From Pelagibacteraceae bacterium AG-359-E06 (GTDB lineage: Bacteria > Pseudomonadota > Alphaproteobacteria > Pelagibacterales > Pelagibacteraceae), in contig QCET01000002.1 in assembly GCA_003280495.1 (NCBI GenBank), positions 35,610 through 99,609 of the forward strand: a stretch of 64,000 bases of DNA, read 5' to 3'. Of this stretch, positions 42,798 through 52,103 are shown piece by piece (the stretch's first letter is position 1; each line of letters opens with the position of its first letter). The translations under genes and the position numbers were made by a program. The notes below the pieces were generated by a model. It made no database searches, was not told where the DNA came from, and saw nothing but the letters and a program-made list of their open reading frames with translations.

Positions 42798-43946
42798 ATG
42801 TCTCAGCCTCAGCAAAAACCTATTAATCCCTTTTTTTCATCTGGACCATGTAAAAAAAGACCTGGGTGGAATATAAGTAATTTATCGACAGAAACATTGG
42901 GTAGATCTCATAGAGCAAAAAATGCTAAATCAAAGCTAAATCTCATTATTGAAAAATCAAAGTTTATTTTAAATCTTCCAAAAGATTATAAAGTAGGAAT
43001 CTTAGCTGGATCTGATACGGGAGCTATCGAAGCTGCAATGTGGGGTATGCTAGGTGAAAGAAAAGTAGAAATTTTGGGTTGGGAGAATTTTGGTTACGAT
43101 TGGATAATTGATATTAAAGAACAATTAAAATTAAAAAACTTAATTATTCACAAAACTGATTATGGAATCTTGCCTGACTTAAAAAAAATAAATTTTGAAA
43201 ATGATGTTATTTTCAATTGGAATGGTACAAGTTCTGGAGTTTGTGTACCAAATGGGGAATGGATACCAAAAGACAGAAAAGGACTTACTTTTTGTGACGC
43301 TACTTCAGCTGTGTTTGCAATGAAAATGGACTTTGAAAAACTTGATGTTATTACATGGTCTTGGCAAAAAGTATTAGGTGGAGAAGCCGCACATGGAATG
43401 ATCGCTTTATCACCCAGAGCTATAGATAGACTAACTGGTTATGAACCACCGTGGCCTATTCCTAAAATTTTTAGACTTGCGAATAAGAAAAAAATTTCTG
43501 AGGGTGTTTTTAAAGGCGAAACAATTAATACTCCTTCAATGCTATGTGCCGAGGATGTATTGGATTCTTTAAATTGGATTGAAAACATAGGTGGAGAAAA
43601 AGAAGCGATAAAAAGATCGCAAAATAATCTTCAAGTTGTTAAAGATTGGTTGAAAAACAAAAATTGGATAGAGTTTCTTGCAAAAGACCAAAATACAATT
43701 TCATCTACAAGTATTTGTTTAAAAATAGTAGACCCAACCTTTATAAAATTATCAGATGAAGATCAAAAAACAAAATTGAAAAAAATGAACCAATTATTAG
43801 AGAATGAAAATGTCGCTTATGATATTAACTCTTACAGAACCGCTCCTCCCGGCTTTAGAATTTGGGGCGGAGCCACAGTTGAGAGTGATGATATAGCTAA
43901 TTTATTGCCTTGGATTGAGTGGGCTTACACTGTAATACATAAGTAA
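42798..43946 (+). CDS. serC: Phosphoserine aminotransferase SerC
   Basis: A 382-residue PLP enzyme that makes 3-phosphoserine. The start [15 protein letters not shown] and [18 protein letters not shown] with the PLP lysine match the alphaproteobacterial SerC type, which is longer than E. coli SerC. Directly followed by serA with no gap, and then serB, so all three serine-pathway steps are in one run. Confidence 0.94.
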   Translation: MSQPQQKPINPFFSSGPCKKRPGWNISNLSTETLGRSHRAKNAKSKLNLIIEKSKFILNLPKDYKVGILAGSDTGAIEAAMWGMLGERKVEILGWENFGYDWIIDIKEQLKLKNLIIHKTDYGILPDLKKINFENDVIFNWNGTSSGVCVPNGEWIPKDRKGLTFCDATSAVFAMKMDFEKLDVITWSWQKVLGGEAAHGMIALSPRAIDRLTGYEPPWPIPKIFRLANKKKISEGVFKGETINTPSMLCAEDVLDSLNWIENIGGEKEAIKRSQNNLQVVKDWLKNKNWIEFLAKDQNTISSTSICLKIVDPTFIKLSDEDQKTKLKKMNQLLENENVAYDINSYRTAPPGFRIWGGATVESDDIANLLPWIEWAYTVIHK

Positions 43947-45527
43947 ATGTTCAAAGTATTAATAGCAGATAAACTTAGCAAAGAAGCTGAAAAAATTTTT
44001 AATGATAATGGTTTAAAAGTTAAAATTAAAACTGGTCTAAAAGAAGATGAATTAATTCAAGAATTAAACGATTGTGACGCTTTAGTAGTAAGGTCTGCAA
44101 CAAAAGCTACAAAAAAAGTTATTGAGAAATCTAAAAAATTAAAAGTTATTGGAAGAGCAGGCATAGGAGTAGATAACATTGATATATCGTCTGCAACGGA
44201 TAATGGAAAAGTTGTAATGAATACACCTTTTGGAAATTCCATCACCACAGCTGAGCATGCTATTACCCTAATTCTTTCGACTGCGAGACAAATTCCCTAT
44301 GCAGATAAAACAACACATGAAGGAAAATGGGAAAAATCATCAATAAAAGGAACAGAAGTGACAGGAAAAAACCTTGGTATTATTGGCTGTGGCAACATAG
44401 GCACGATAGTTGCAAAGAGGGCTTTAGGGTTGGAGTTTAAAGTAAATGTTTATGATCCTTTTTTACAAGAAGAAAAAGCAAGGGAACTAGGGGTTAAAAA
44501 AATTTCTTTAGATGAATTATTTTCTAAATCAGATTTTATAACTCTACATACACCTTTAAATGAAAAAACTAAAAATATTATTAATAAAGAATCCTTTTTA
44601 AAAATGAAGAATGGGGTAAGAATAGTTAATTGTGCGAGAGGTGGATTAGTTGACGAGATTGCATTAAAAGAAAACCTAGAAAACGGAAAGGTTGCTAGTG
44701 CCGCGTTGGATGTTTTTGTTAATGAGCCACCTAAAGATAGCAATTTACTTGGAACAAAAAATTTAATATTAACTCCTCATCTTGGAGCATCTACAGCTGA
44801 GGCCCAAGAGAAAGTTGCTATGCAAATTGCAGAACAAATTTGTAATTTTCTAAAGACTGGTGCTATTTCAAATGCGGTAAATACTTTTTCTCTATCAGCT
44901 AAAGAGTACAACTTAGTTAAACCTTATTTAAGACTGTCAAACTTGTTAGGTAGTTTTGCTGGGCAACTTACCGAAAACGCGATAAAAAAAATCGAGGTAG
45001 AATTTGAAGGCCAAGCTTCAAAAGTAAATACACAACCATTAGTTCAAACATTAATATGTTCTTTGTTAAAATCTACATTTGATAACGTTAATATAATTAA
45101 CGCAATGAGCGTTGTAAAAGACAAATCTATAGACGTTACGGAGACTAAACATGATAGAGTTTGCGAATATCAGTCTTGCATAACATTGTCTATCACTACA
45201 GATAAACAAAAGCGTTCAGTTAAAGGTACATTATTTGGAAATAAACCTAGAATAGTTTCTATAAAAGGTATCAAAATTGAAGCTGAGCTTCTTAAGCATA
45301 ATTTATATATAAGCAATGAGGACAAACCAGGATTTATAAGTAATCTTTCAAAAATTTTAGCGGATAACAATATAAATATTGCTACATTCCATTTGGGCAG
45401 AAAAGATAGTGGAGGTGAGGCAGTGGCACTAATTTCGACAGATAATTTTATTGATAACTCGGTTATTGGAAAAATTAAAAAATTACCTTTAGTAATTCAA
45501 GCCAAATACATAACATTTGATGACTAA
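43947..45527 (+). CDS. serA: D-3-phosphoglycerate dehydrogenase SerA (long form)
   Basis: A 526-residue long-form enzyme. Substrate and NAD domains show VVRSATKATKKVIE, GRAGIGVDNIDI, GIIGCGNIGTIVAKRA and LILTPHLGASTAEAQ with the catalytic His; then an intervening domain and a C-terminal ACT domain (DKPGFISNLSKILADNNINIATFHLGR), the site of serine feedback in related enzymes. First step of serine synthesis. Confidence 0.95.
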   Translation: MFKVLIADKLSKEAEKIFNDNGLKVKIKTGLKEDELIQELNDCDALVVRSATKATKKVIEKSKKLKVIGRAGIGVDNIDISSATDNGKVVMNTPFGNSITTAEHAITLILSTARQIPYADKTTHEGKWEKSSIKGTEVTGKNLGIIGCGNIGTIVAKRALGLEFKVNVYDPFLQEEKARELGVKKISLDELFSKSDFITLHTPLNEKTKNIINKESFLKMKNGVRIVNCARGGLVDEIALKENLENGKVASAALDVFVNEPPKDSNLLGTKNLILTPHLGASTAEAQEKVAMQIAEQICNFLKTGAISNAVNTFSLSAKEYNLVKPYLRLSNLLGSFAGQLTENAIKKIEVEFEGQASKVNTQPLVQTLICSLLKSTFDNVNIINAMSVVKDKSIDVTETKHDRVCEYQSCITLSITTDKQKRSVKGTLFGNKPRIVSIKGIKIEAELLKHNLYISNEDKPGFISNLSKILADNNINIATFHLGRKDSGGEAVALISTDNFIDNSVIGKIKKLPLVIQAKYITFDD

Positions 45528-46404
45528 TACATTTCTCACCATAGTAGCAAATCAAAATTTTAAATACGATGAGAGCGTCGATTTTTTAAAAAATCATTTT
45601 TATTTAGATATAGCGAACTCTACAATTTTATCAGATAATGCGATTTCTTTTGAAATAAGAGATTTTGATGAGTCAAAAAAAACACACATGAAAAAAGTCT
45701 TTACGCAAAAAAAAATAGATTTCTGTTTTCTTGATAAATTTAAAATTCCAAGCAAAATTTTTTTATGTGATATGGACTCTACAATTATTAAAAACGAGAC
45801 GTTAGATGACTTAGTTAAAATGTGTGGAGCAGAAGCAAGGGTTATTGATGAAACTAGTAGATTAGCAATGGAGGGAAAAATAGATATTAAGTCTACTTTG
45901 TCATCAAGAGTATCTTTATTAAAAGGAAAGCCTAAATCTATGATTGAGGATGTTATTAAAGGTATAAAATACAATCAAGGATCCAATACATTAATCAAAA
46001 CACTTAATAATAATAAATTTAACACCTACTTAATAACCGGCGGCTTTAAACCTATATCAACTTATGTTGGCGAACGATTAGAATTTCAAAATATTATAAG
46101 CAATGAATTCGAGTTTGAAAATGATAATACCTTCAAAGGTACATATGTACCCATAGCTGGTGAAAAAAATTCTAAATTAGAATTTATGAGAAAATTATCT
46201 GCCGAAAAGGATGTTGAATTTAAGGATTTTGTAGCTTTGGGAGATGGCGCAAATGATCTCGGTATGCTACAAAATTCTGGCCTTGGGATTGGATACAATT
46301 CACATAAAATTATTAAAGATAATATAGAAACTCAAATAAACTTTACTGATTTAACAAGTGTGCTTTATTTCTTACAAATTAAAAAAGAAGACTTTATTCG
46401 TTAA
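45520..46404 (+). CDS. serB: Phosphoserine phosphatase SerB
   Basis: A 294-residue HAD phosphatase, started at the ATG at 45520 (the track start is a TTG one codon earlier); it overlaps serA by 8 bases. Motifs: CDMDSTIIKNETLD, SRVSLLKG, LITGGFKPIS and ALGDGANDLGML. An N-terminal ACT-like segment of about 75 residues precedes the HAD core. It completes serC-serA-serB. Confidence 0.94.
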   Translation: MTNTFLTIVANQNFKYDESVDFLKNHFYLDIANSTILSDNAISFEIRDFDESKKTHMKKVFTQKKIDFCFLDKFKIPSKIFLCDMDSTIIKNETLDDLVKMCGAEARVIDETSRLAMEGKIDIKSTLSSRVSLLKGKPKSMIEDVIKGIKYNQGSNTLIKTLNNNKFNTYLITGGFKPISTYVGERLEFQNIISNEFEFENDNTFKGTYVPIAGEKNSKLEFMRKLSAEKDVEFKDFVALGDGANDLGMLQNSGLGIGYNSHKIIKDNIETQINFTDLTSVLYFLQIKKEDFIR

Positions 46405-46855
46405 TTTTTTTAACAAAATCAAGCACTCTTTCTACATGGCCTTTAACTTTTACGTTATTCCAAACTTTTAAAATCTTTAATTTTTTATCAACTAATATAG
46501 TAGTTCTTTTAACACCCATAAACTTTTTTCCATATAATCTTTTTTCTCCCCAGGCTTTTAACATTTTAATAACTTTAATATTTTCATCAGACAAAAGCTC
46601 AAACGGAAAGTTATATTTATTTTGAAATTTTTTGTGACTTTCAATACTGTCTTTTGATATACCGACAATATCTGTTTTATATTTTTTAAATTGACTATAT
46701 TTTTTTTTAAAATCCAAAGATTCTAAAGTACATCCGGGTGTATTATCCTTTGGGTAAATAAAAATGATCAGATTATTTTTAATATTATTTAATTTAAAAG
46801 TTTTTTTTGCAGTTGAATTCAAGGAAAATTTTTTTAGTTTTGTATTTTCTCTCAT
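46394..46855 (-). CDS. bcp: Bcp/PrxQ-type peroxiredoxin with a single cysteine
   Basis: A 153-residue thiol peroxidase. The peroxidatic cysteine is C42 in YPKDNTPGCTLESLDF; the resolving cysteine that Bcp usually has five residues later is absent, and C42 is the only cysteine. It is convergent with serB (11-base overlap) and divergent from a rhodanese gene 25 bases away. Like the Prx at 7923, it therefore needs an external thiol. Confidence 0.9.
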   Translation of the reverse strand: MRENTKLKKFSLNSTAKKTFKLNNIKNNLIIFIYPKDNTPGCTLESLDFKKKYSQFKKYKTDIVGISKDSIESHKKFQNKYNFPFELLSDENIKVIKMLKAWGEKRLYGKKFMGVKRTTILVDKKLKILKVWNNVKVKGHVERVLDFVKKINE

Positions 46856-46880
46856 TATGATAATTTGATATAGATATTAT

Positions 46881-47270
46881 ATGAATATAAAAACATCAAA
46901 ACAATTAGTAGATGAAGCCATGAAGGATATTGTCACACTAGATGCAGAACAAACTAAAAAAAATTTAGAAACTGATACAGATACCTTGTTAATCGATATT
47001 AGAGACATTAGAGAATTAAAAAAATTAGGAACAATAGAAAATTCAACTCATATTCCGAGGGGCATGTTAGAATTTTGGTTAGATCCTGAAAGTCCATATT
47101 ATAAAACGGAACTTGCACCAGAAAAACCTAAAATATTATTCTGTGCGTCAAATTGGAGAAGCGCTTTAGCTGTGAAATCGTTAAATGAAATGGGTTTTAA
47201 AAATGTCAGTCATGTAGCTGGTGGATATGAAGCTCTTTTAAAATCAGGTTTTAAAATTAAGAATATTTAA
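46881..47270 (+). CDS. Rhodanese-like protein (129 aa)
   Basis: A single rhodanese domain: LLIDIRDIRELKKLGTI, HIPRGMLEFWLDPESPYY, active-site loop CASNWRS with C88 as its only cysteine, and AGGYEALLKSG. It is the closer-to-canonical paralogue of the rhodanese at 7561-7923 (shared RG(M/L)LEF element and ending). It is divergent from bcp, so this rhodanese too is next to a one-Cys peroxiredoxin. Confidence 0.88.
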   Translation: MNIKTSKQLVDEAMKDIVTLDAEQTKKNLETDTDTLLIDIRDIRELKKLGTIENSTHIPRGMLEFWLDPESPYYKTELAPEKPKILFCASNWRSALAVKSLNEMGFKNVSHVAGGYEALLKSGFKIKNI

Positions 47271-47864
47271 TTATTTTAAGGCTTCTCTAAAAACAAATTC
47301 CAATCTGTCTTGTCCAAAATAAATTTTCGAACCTACTACAAAAGTTGGACATCCAAATATCCCCTTTTTAAATGCATTGTCAGTCCTATTTTTAAGATCA
47401 TCTTTTATTTTTGGATCATTTAACTTTTGAATAAAACTTTCTGGATTTAAATCCATGTTTTTCAAAAATTTTTCAAAAATTTTTTCATCATTTAAGTTTA
47501 GAGAATCAACCCACGCAGCTTTAAAGAACTTATCAACATATTGACTTAAGAAACCCTCTTTAATTGCAACAACAGATCCTCTCATTATATGTATTGTTTT
47601 TACAGGAAAATATCTGTTAAATTGATACTTAATTTTATACCAGTCAGCGCACATTTTTAAATCCTTTATCATGTGTTTAGCTTTTTGAGGATGTAATCCA
47701 GCAGGTGTAATATCAGCAGTTCTATGCAGTCCGGCTAAAAACACAGGACAATAATTTACTTTTATTTTTTTGTCTTTTTCAAACTTTCTTATTTGGGTAT
47801 GAGCCAGATACGAGTAAGGACTACTAATATCGAAGTAAAAATCAATTTTTTTAATTTTACTCAT
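47271..47864 (-). CDS. DsbA-family 2-hydroxychromene-2-carboxylate isomerase-like protein
   Basis: A 197-residue thioredoxin-fold protein of the HCCA isomerase/kappa-GST type. It begins KKIDFYFDISSPYSYLAHTQI with Ser in place of the catalytic cysteine, has the helical insert (MIKDLKMCADWYKIKY) and ends GIFGCPTFVVGSKIYFGQDRLEFV. Members are glutathione-dependent isomerases in aromatic breakdown, but many have no known substrate. Overlaps the ABA4-like gene by 8 bases. Confidence 0.85.
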   Translation of the reverse strand: MSKIKKIDFYFDISSPYSYLAHTQIRKFEKDKKIKVNYCPVFLAGLHRTADITPAGLHPQKAKHMIKDLKMCADWYKIKYQFNRYFPVKTIHIMRGSVVAIKEGFLSQYVDKFFKAAWVDSLNLNDEKIFEKFLKNMDLNPESFIQKLNDPKIKDDLKNRTDNAFKKGIFGCPTFVVGSKIYFGQDRLEFVFREALK

Positions 47865-48354
47865 GTAATTTAAACTTTTGAACTACTAACAATCTAAGTA
47901 TTAGGTAAAAACATAATCCAACAGGCCCTGTAAAATAAGTAAGTACTAATGGAAAAAACACAATTGATTTATGCATATTATATTTTAAAGCATCTTTTGA
48001 TATCCAATGACCTAAAAATAAACTTAAACTCAAAAAATGTATCCAAAAAATAAGAACAAATAATTCATTTTTCATTAGTTCAATTAAGTAGCTTAAGCCT
48101 AAATATAGGTTGAAGTTATCAATGACTGTGTCAAAATTTATTTCTTCATTCAAACCCAGTGGATAAAGTTGTTGATACACTATATAACCGTATGTGAAGG
48201 CTAAAACTGTAGGTATAAAAAGATTATTTATAAGCGCGTTAGTAAACTTAGATGCTGGCGCAAAAAGCACAATCAGCCACAATGGTATAACACCAATATT
48301 GACAAACTGATAAATCATTTCAATCGTAAAAAATTCTTTGATTGTTTCTAACAT
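47857..48354 (-). CDS. ABA4-like membrane protein (DUF4281)
   Basis: A 165-residue protein with four membrane helices. The pattern VNIGVIPLWLIVLFAPASKFTNAL and the C-terminal HFLSLSLFLGHWISKDALKYN, then TYFTGPVGLCFYLILR, match the ABA4-like family. In plants ABA4 is required for neoxanthin formation; the bacterial role is not known. Coupled to the DsbA-like gene and divergent from recX. Confidence 0.75.
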   Translation of the reverse strand: MLETIKEFFTIEMIYQFVNIGVIPLWLIVLFAPASKFTNALINNLFIPTVLAFTYGYIVYQQLYPLGLNEEINFDTVIDNFNLYLGLSYLIELMKNELFVLIFWIHFLSLSLFLGHWISKDALKYNMHKSIVFFPLVLTYFTGPVGLCFYLILRLLVVQKFKLHE

Positions 48355-48371
48355 ATGGTAAATGAATATAT

Positions 48372-48932
48372 ATGAAACAGATCAAATCAACCAATCAAAA
48401 AATTGAAACGGAGCAAGATATTAAAGAGCTAGCTTTAAGATACCTTGATAAATATCAGCCATCTAAAAAAGATTTGAAATTGTACCTTTTTAGGAAAATA
48501 CAGGCTAATCCATTTCAACTTATACCAAAAAATGAGATAATGACTAAAATTCAAAGTGTTGTCGATGATTTAGAAAACCTTAATGTCTTAAACGACGAGT
48601 TATACAGCGAACTGAAATCAAAAAATTTTTTAAAAAGAGGATATTCAATTAATAAAATTAGAATGCACTTAATAAACAAAGGTATTGATGACAAGTTATT
48701 AAAAGAAACTATTCACAAAATTACCAAAGATGACAACAACCCTGACTTCTATTCGGCAATCCGAATTTGTAAAAAGCGAAGAATTGGACCTTACAGACCA
48801 GAGGCAAATAGGACTATTTTTTATAAGAAAGACATAGGAGTGTTGGCTAGAAATGGTTTTTCTTATGATCTATCAAAAGATATACTTTCATTAGACAAAA
48901 AAGAATTGAAAGTATTTGAAAAAAAATTATAG
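48372..48932 (+). CDS. recX: RecX-like regulatory protein
   Basis: A 186-residue protein of three-helix repeats as in RecX: ELALRYLDKYQPSKKDLKLYLFRKI, then LNDELYSELKSKNFLKRGYSINKIRMHLINKGI and VLARNGFSYDLSKDIL. RecX inhibits RecA filament growth. recA is not in the window. Convergent with a 44-aa ORF (6-base overlap). Confidence 0.82.
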   Translation: MKQIKSTNQKIETEQDIKELALRYLDKYQPSKKDLKLYLFRKIQANPFQLIPKNEIMTKIQSVVDDLENLNVLNDELYSELKSKNFLKRGYSINKIRMHLINKGIDDKLLKETIHKITKDDNNPDFYSAIRICKKRRIGPYRPEANRTIFYKKDIGVLARNGFSYDLSKDILSLDKKELKVFEKKL

Positions 48933-49061
48933 TTTTTTTTTCTTTTTTTCGTTTTTAACTAATTCTTCGATTTTATTCTTCATAGCTCTTCTTACAATAC
49001 TAAAAATCAAAATACCTAAAATAGAAACTGATATTATAATTATTAATATTGTTTTTAACAT
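48927..49061 (-). CDS. 44-aa membrane miniprotein coupled to cysQ
   Basis: The ATG overlaps the cysQ stop by 7 bases (ATGTTAA). The product has one hydrophobic helix (ILIIIISVSILGILIFSIV), then a basic helix ending KNEKKKKKL. The overlap and the N-in helix with a charged cytoplasmic tail favour a real gene; the opposite-strand ORF at 48916-49101 is its shadow. No function known. Confidence 0.5.
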   Translation of the reverse strand: MLKTILIIIISVSILGILIFSIVRRAMKNKIEELVKNEKKKKKL

Positions 49062-49825
49062 TGGAGGTCCCTTTTTCTTACTAGCAAAGATGGATTACTA
49101 AAGTCTGATTTACCGTATCGAATCGGCTCATTGTCGTGAGTTGATACAATTGCACCGGCATTTTCTGCAATTGCATGACCTGCAGCTATATCCCACTCTT
49201 TAGCTCTCGGATTTGCAGCATATAAATCGAACTCACCATTAGCTATCAAACAAAATTTAAGGGAACTTCTCATGCTTTTAAATTTAACTACTTTATAATT
49301 ATCTAAAATTCTCATGATCTTGTCGGAAGGTGAAGATGAGTTAGATAAAGCTATAGTCTTATCATTTAATTTTTGGCAATCAATTTTAATTTTTTTATTA
49401 TTTTTAATTTCATAAGCATTATTAGTGCCATATGAAAAAAATAGCCTATTTTTTTTTGGAGCATATATAATTCCTGCAACAGCTTTTTTGTTTATTACAA
49501 GACCTGCATTTAATGTATACTCGTCTCCACCATTTATATATGAATTAGTCCCATCGATTGGATCAATTAACCACAAATCCTTCCGCTCTTTAGTTTCAAC
49601 ATCCCCAATATTCTCTTCTGATACAATTTCAATATTTGGTGATATGGTTTTTAATTTTTCTATAATCATTTCATTTACGGCTAAGTCACCATTAGTGACA
49701 GGTGTATTATCATCTTTTGTATTGATTTTGAGTTTTTTGTTAAAAAGATCTATTGACTCTTCGCCGGCCTTTAAAAAAGTAGGTATAAGCTCTAAAATAA
49801 TTTTCTGAATTTCATCTTGTTTCAT
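49055..49825 (-). CDS. cysQ: Inositol monophosphatase-family phosphatase, CysQ-like
   Basis: A 256-residue lithium-sensitive phosphatase. Metal sites are in VSEEN, LWLIDPIDGTNSYINGGDEYTLN and EWDIAAGHAIAENAGA. The INGGDEYTLN segment is closer to CysQ (3'-phosphoadenosine 5'-phosphate phosphatase) than to inositol phosphatases, so it may recycle PAP from sulfate assimilation. Overlaps DUF3553 by 14 bases at its start. Confidence 0.82.
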   Translation of the reverse strand: MKQDEIQKIILELIPTFLKAGEESIDLFNKKLKINTKDDNTPVTNGDLAVNEMIIEKLKTISPNIEIVSEENIGDVETKERKDLWLIDPIDGTNSYINGGDEYTLNAGLVINKKAVAGIIYAPKKNRLFFSYGTNNAYEIKNNKKIKIDCQKLNDKTIALSNSSSPSDKIMRILDNYKVVKFKSMRSSLKFCLIANGEFDLYAANPRAKEWDIAAGHAIAENAGAIVSTHDNEPIRYGKSDFSNPSLLVRKRDLQC

Positions 49826-49991
49826 CTTCGTACTTTTCTAATGAGACTATACTTATATTGATTGTTTTTTTTCCAGCATTTTCAAAATTAACTGTTACCT
49901 TGTTTTTTATGACTGATTGAACTTGCCCTATACCCCATTCCTTTTTATTCGGGTTAATAACAAAATCTCCGGGGTCAAAGTCATAAATCAT
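49812..49991 (-). CDS. DUF3553 family protein (59 aa)
   Basis: Missed by the track because it is 59 residues. It reads DFDPGDFVINPNKKEWGIGQVQSV, then NKVTVNFENAGKKTI and SIVSLEKY, which fits DUF3553, a small beta-barrel domain also found next to UvrD/CarD-like Tudor folds. It runs into cysQ with a 14-base overlap. Likely nucleic-acid or RNA polymerase-related by fold, not proven. Confidence 0.85.
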   Translation of the reverse strand: MIYDFDPGDFVINPNKKEWGIGQVQSVIKNKVTVNFENAGKKTINISIVSLEKYEDETR

Positions 49992-50028
49992 AATTTAATA
50001 ATTAATAATAACGTGCTATAAAAAATAT

Positions 50029-51165
50029 ATGTTTACACCATTATTAGAAAAAAATGAAACAGATTTGATTGGCTCTGGAAAGTCAAATGAAAAAACAAAG
50101 GTTGTAGTGGCTATGTCAGGTGGAGTGGACTCTTCTGTTGCCGCATCAATTATTAAAGAACATGGTTATGATGTCGTTGGAATAACACTTCAATTATTTG
50201 ATTATGGAAAAATTGGTAAAACAAAAGGTACGTGCTGTGCTGGTAAAGACATTTATGATGCAAAAAAAGTGTGCGATAAAATTAAAATAGAACACCAAGT
50301 AATGAATTATGAAGACATTTTTAATGATGAGGTCATTGAAAAATTTGCAGATAGTTATATCAAAGGCGAAACCCCAATTCCATGTATTGACTGCAACCAA
50401 ACAGTAAAATTTAGAGACCTTTTTAAATTTGCAAAAAAATTAAATGCAGATGCTCTTGTAACCGGTCATTATGTTAAACGTATTGATAAAGAATATCCAA
50501 AAATGTATCGCCCAAATGATTTAGATAGAGATCAAAGTTATTTTTTATTCTCGACTACCCAGGAACAACTTGAATATTTAAGATTTCCATTAGCTAATCT
50601 ATCTAAAAAAGAGACTAGAGAAATTGCAAAAAAAATGAACTTAATAGTTGCCAACAAACCAGACAGCCAAGATATTTGTTTTGTACCAAGTGGAAATTAT
50701 AAAAAAATTATAGAAAAATTAAGACCAGAGTCTTTTAAAAAGGGAAATATCGTAGACAAAAATGGAAAAATTCTCGGATATCATAATGGAATAGTCAATT
50801 ACACAATTGGACAAAGAAAAGGTATTAAGATTTCTAATTCAGAGCCATTATTTGTAATGAAGTTAGATACTAACAAAAACGAGGTTGTAGTAGGTAATAA
50901 AAAAGATTTGTTAGTAAATAAAATATTTTTAAGAGATTTAAACTTTTTGACACGTAATAAGGAAGATTTGAATAATAATATAATGGTAAAAGTTCGTTCC
51001 ACTGGCAAATTATTAAATTGTAAGTTTAACAATGTCAGAAATGAAATATTATTAGACAAAGGTGAGGAGGGCGTATCTCCGGGTCAAGCTTGTGTATTTT
51101 ACAAAGAAGATAGTGACGGGACACGCGTCTTAGGAGGCGGATGGATTAAAAAAACAGAGAATTAA
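50029..51165 (+). CDS. mnmA: tRNA-specific 2-thiouridylase MnmA
   Basis: A 378-residue enzyme that thiolates U34 of tRNA-Glu, -Gln and -Lys. The PP-loop AMSGGVDSSVAA is near residue 30; catalytic cysteines are in IPCIDCNQTVKF and DSQDICFVPSG; GVSPGQACVFY ends the barrel. Length is normal with about 25 extra N-terminal residues. Its stop abuts the stop of a tiny basic ORF on the other strand. Confidence 0.95.
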   Translation: MFTPLLEKNETDLIGSGKSNEKTKVVVAMSGGVDSSVAASIIKEHGYDVVGITLQLFDYGKIGKTKGTCCAGKDIYDAKKVCDKIKIEHQVMNYEDIFNDEVIEKFADSYIKGETPIPCIDCNQTVKFRDLFKFAKKLNADALVTGHYVKRIDKEYPKMYRPNDLDRDQSYFLFSTTQEQLEYLRFPLANLSKKETREIAKKMNLIVANKPDSQDICFVPSGNYKKIIEKLRPESFKKGNIVDKNGKILGYHNGIVNYTIGQRKGIKISNSEPLFVMKLDTNKNEVVVGNKKDLLVNKIFLRDLNFLTRNKEDLNNNIMVKVRSTGKLLNCKFNNVRNEILLDKGEEGVSPGQACVFYKEDSDGTRVLGGGWIKKTEN

Positions 51166-51249
51166 TTATTTCTTTTTGTTTTTTCTTCTGTTTCTTCTTC
51201 TCTTTGATCCGATTTTTCTTCTTCCTCTATGTTTTTTTGGATATCCCAT
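51166..51249 (-). CDS. 27-aa Arg/Lys-rich peptide, possible ribosome-associated miniprotein
   Basis: MGYPKKHRGRRKIGSKRRRN then RRKNKKK: 16 of 27 residues are Lys or Arg, with no hydrophobic stretch. It reads like tiny ribosomal proteins such as bTHX or bS22 but matches neither clearly. The stop abuts mnmA's stop and about 60 bases of upstream space could hold a promoter. The Arg codons are not what AT drift alone would give. Confidence 0.55.
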   Translation of the reverse strand: MGYPKKHRGRRKIGSKRRRNRRKNKKK

Positions 51250-51312
51250 TTTTTTAAAATTGTTTGTTGAAAAATACCAAAATTTACTGTTTAATCAATT
51301 AATTTTTAAAAT

Positions 51313-51495
51313 ATGCCGCCAAAAAAAAACATGAATTTTGTATCTGAAACCAGCGAAGACAGCAGATCAATAGATATTTTTAAATTACAATCAGAAAGAA
51401 AATTAGAGGAAAAAAAAGAAAAAAAATCTAATACAATTTACGTAGTTTCTATTGCAATTTTAGTAGTTTGCATCATTTCACTTGTATATATTTAA
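51313..51495 (+). CDS. Small tail-anchored membrane protein (60 aa)
   Basis: A charged N-terminus (SEDSRSIDIFKLQSERKLEEKKEKK) leads to one C-terminal membrane helix (IYVVSIAILVVCIISLVYI) that ends the protein. This is a tail-anchored layout. It is 8 bases before a LysE-family gene. Not recognised. Confidence 0.6.
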   Translation: MPPKKNMNFVSETSEDSRSIDIFKLQSERKLEEKKEKKSNTIYVVSIAILVVCIISLVYI

Positions 51496-51503
51496 TTATC
51501 TAA

Positions 51504-52103
51504 ATGATAGATGTTGAATTAACTATTGGGTTAATTACTTTCTATTTTATTATGTTTGTAACTCCAGGGCCAAACAATGTGATGTTAACAGCTTCTGGTA
51601 TAAAGTTTGGTTTTAAAAGAACAATTCCCCATTTACTCGGAATACCATTAGGCCATACTATTCAAATTACCCTAGTCACTCTTGGCCTAGGTGTAATTTT
51701 TGAGAAATATCCGTCAATACAAATCGTACTAAAATTTTTAGGATGTGGTTATCTGTTTTTTTTAGCTTATAAAATGTTTGGCTCTCTAGATATTAAGGGC
51801 ATTAAAAATTCAGGAAGACCATTAAAATTTTATGAAGCGTCTCTTTTTCAATTTTTAAATCCAAAAGCATGGTTAGTAGCAACTACTGCAGCATCTGTTT
51901 TTTTTCCAGAAAATATTAATTTTATGACTGGATTAATTTTTATTGTGTTTCTAGCACCAATTGTTTGTTTACCATCAATAACTATTTGGGCTATATTTGG
52001 TAGTACTATTAAAAACTTTATATCAAATTATAAAATAAAAAAAATAATTGAAATAATTTTGGCAATTTCATTAGTAATAACAGGATTATTAATATTGGTA
52101 TGA
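51504..52103 (+). CDS. LysE/RhtB-family exporter
   Basis: A 199-residue six-helix protein with the RhtB opening YFIMFVTPGPNNVMLTASGIKFGFKRTIPHLLGI and the FLNPKAWLVATTA segment. Probable amino acid efflux. This is the second LysE-family gene in the window, not close to the one at 39867 in sequence. Overlaps yjbQ by 4 bases. Confidence 0.88.
   Translation: MIDVELTIGLITFYFIMFVTPGPNNVMLTASGIKFGFKRTIPHLLGIPLGHTIQITLVTLGLGVIFEKYPSIQIVLKFLGCGYLFFLAYKMFGSLDIKGIKNSGRPLKFYEASLFQFLNPKAWLVATTAASVFFPENINFMTGLIFIVFLAPIVCLPSITIWAIFGSTIKNFISNYKIKKIIEIILAISLVITGLLILV

Noticed and set aside
48916-49101. Plus-strand 61-aa ORF
   Set aside because: Antisense shadow of the 44-aa miniprotein and overlapping recX; hydrophobic runs arise from poly-T.
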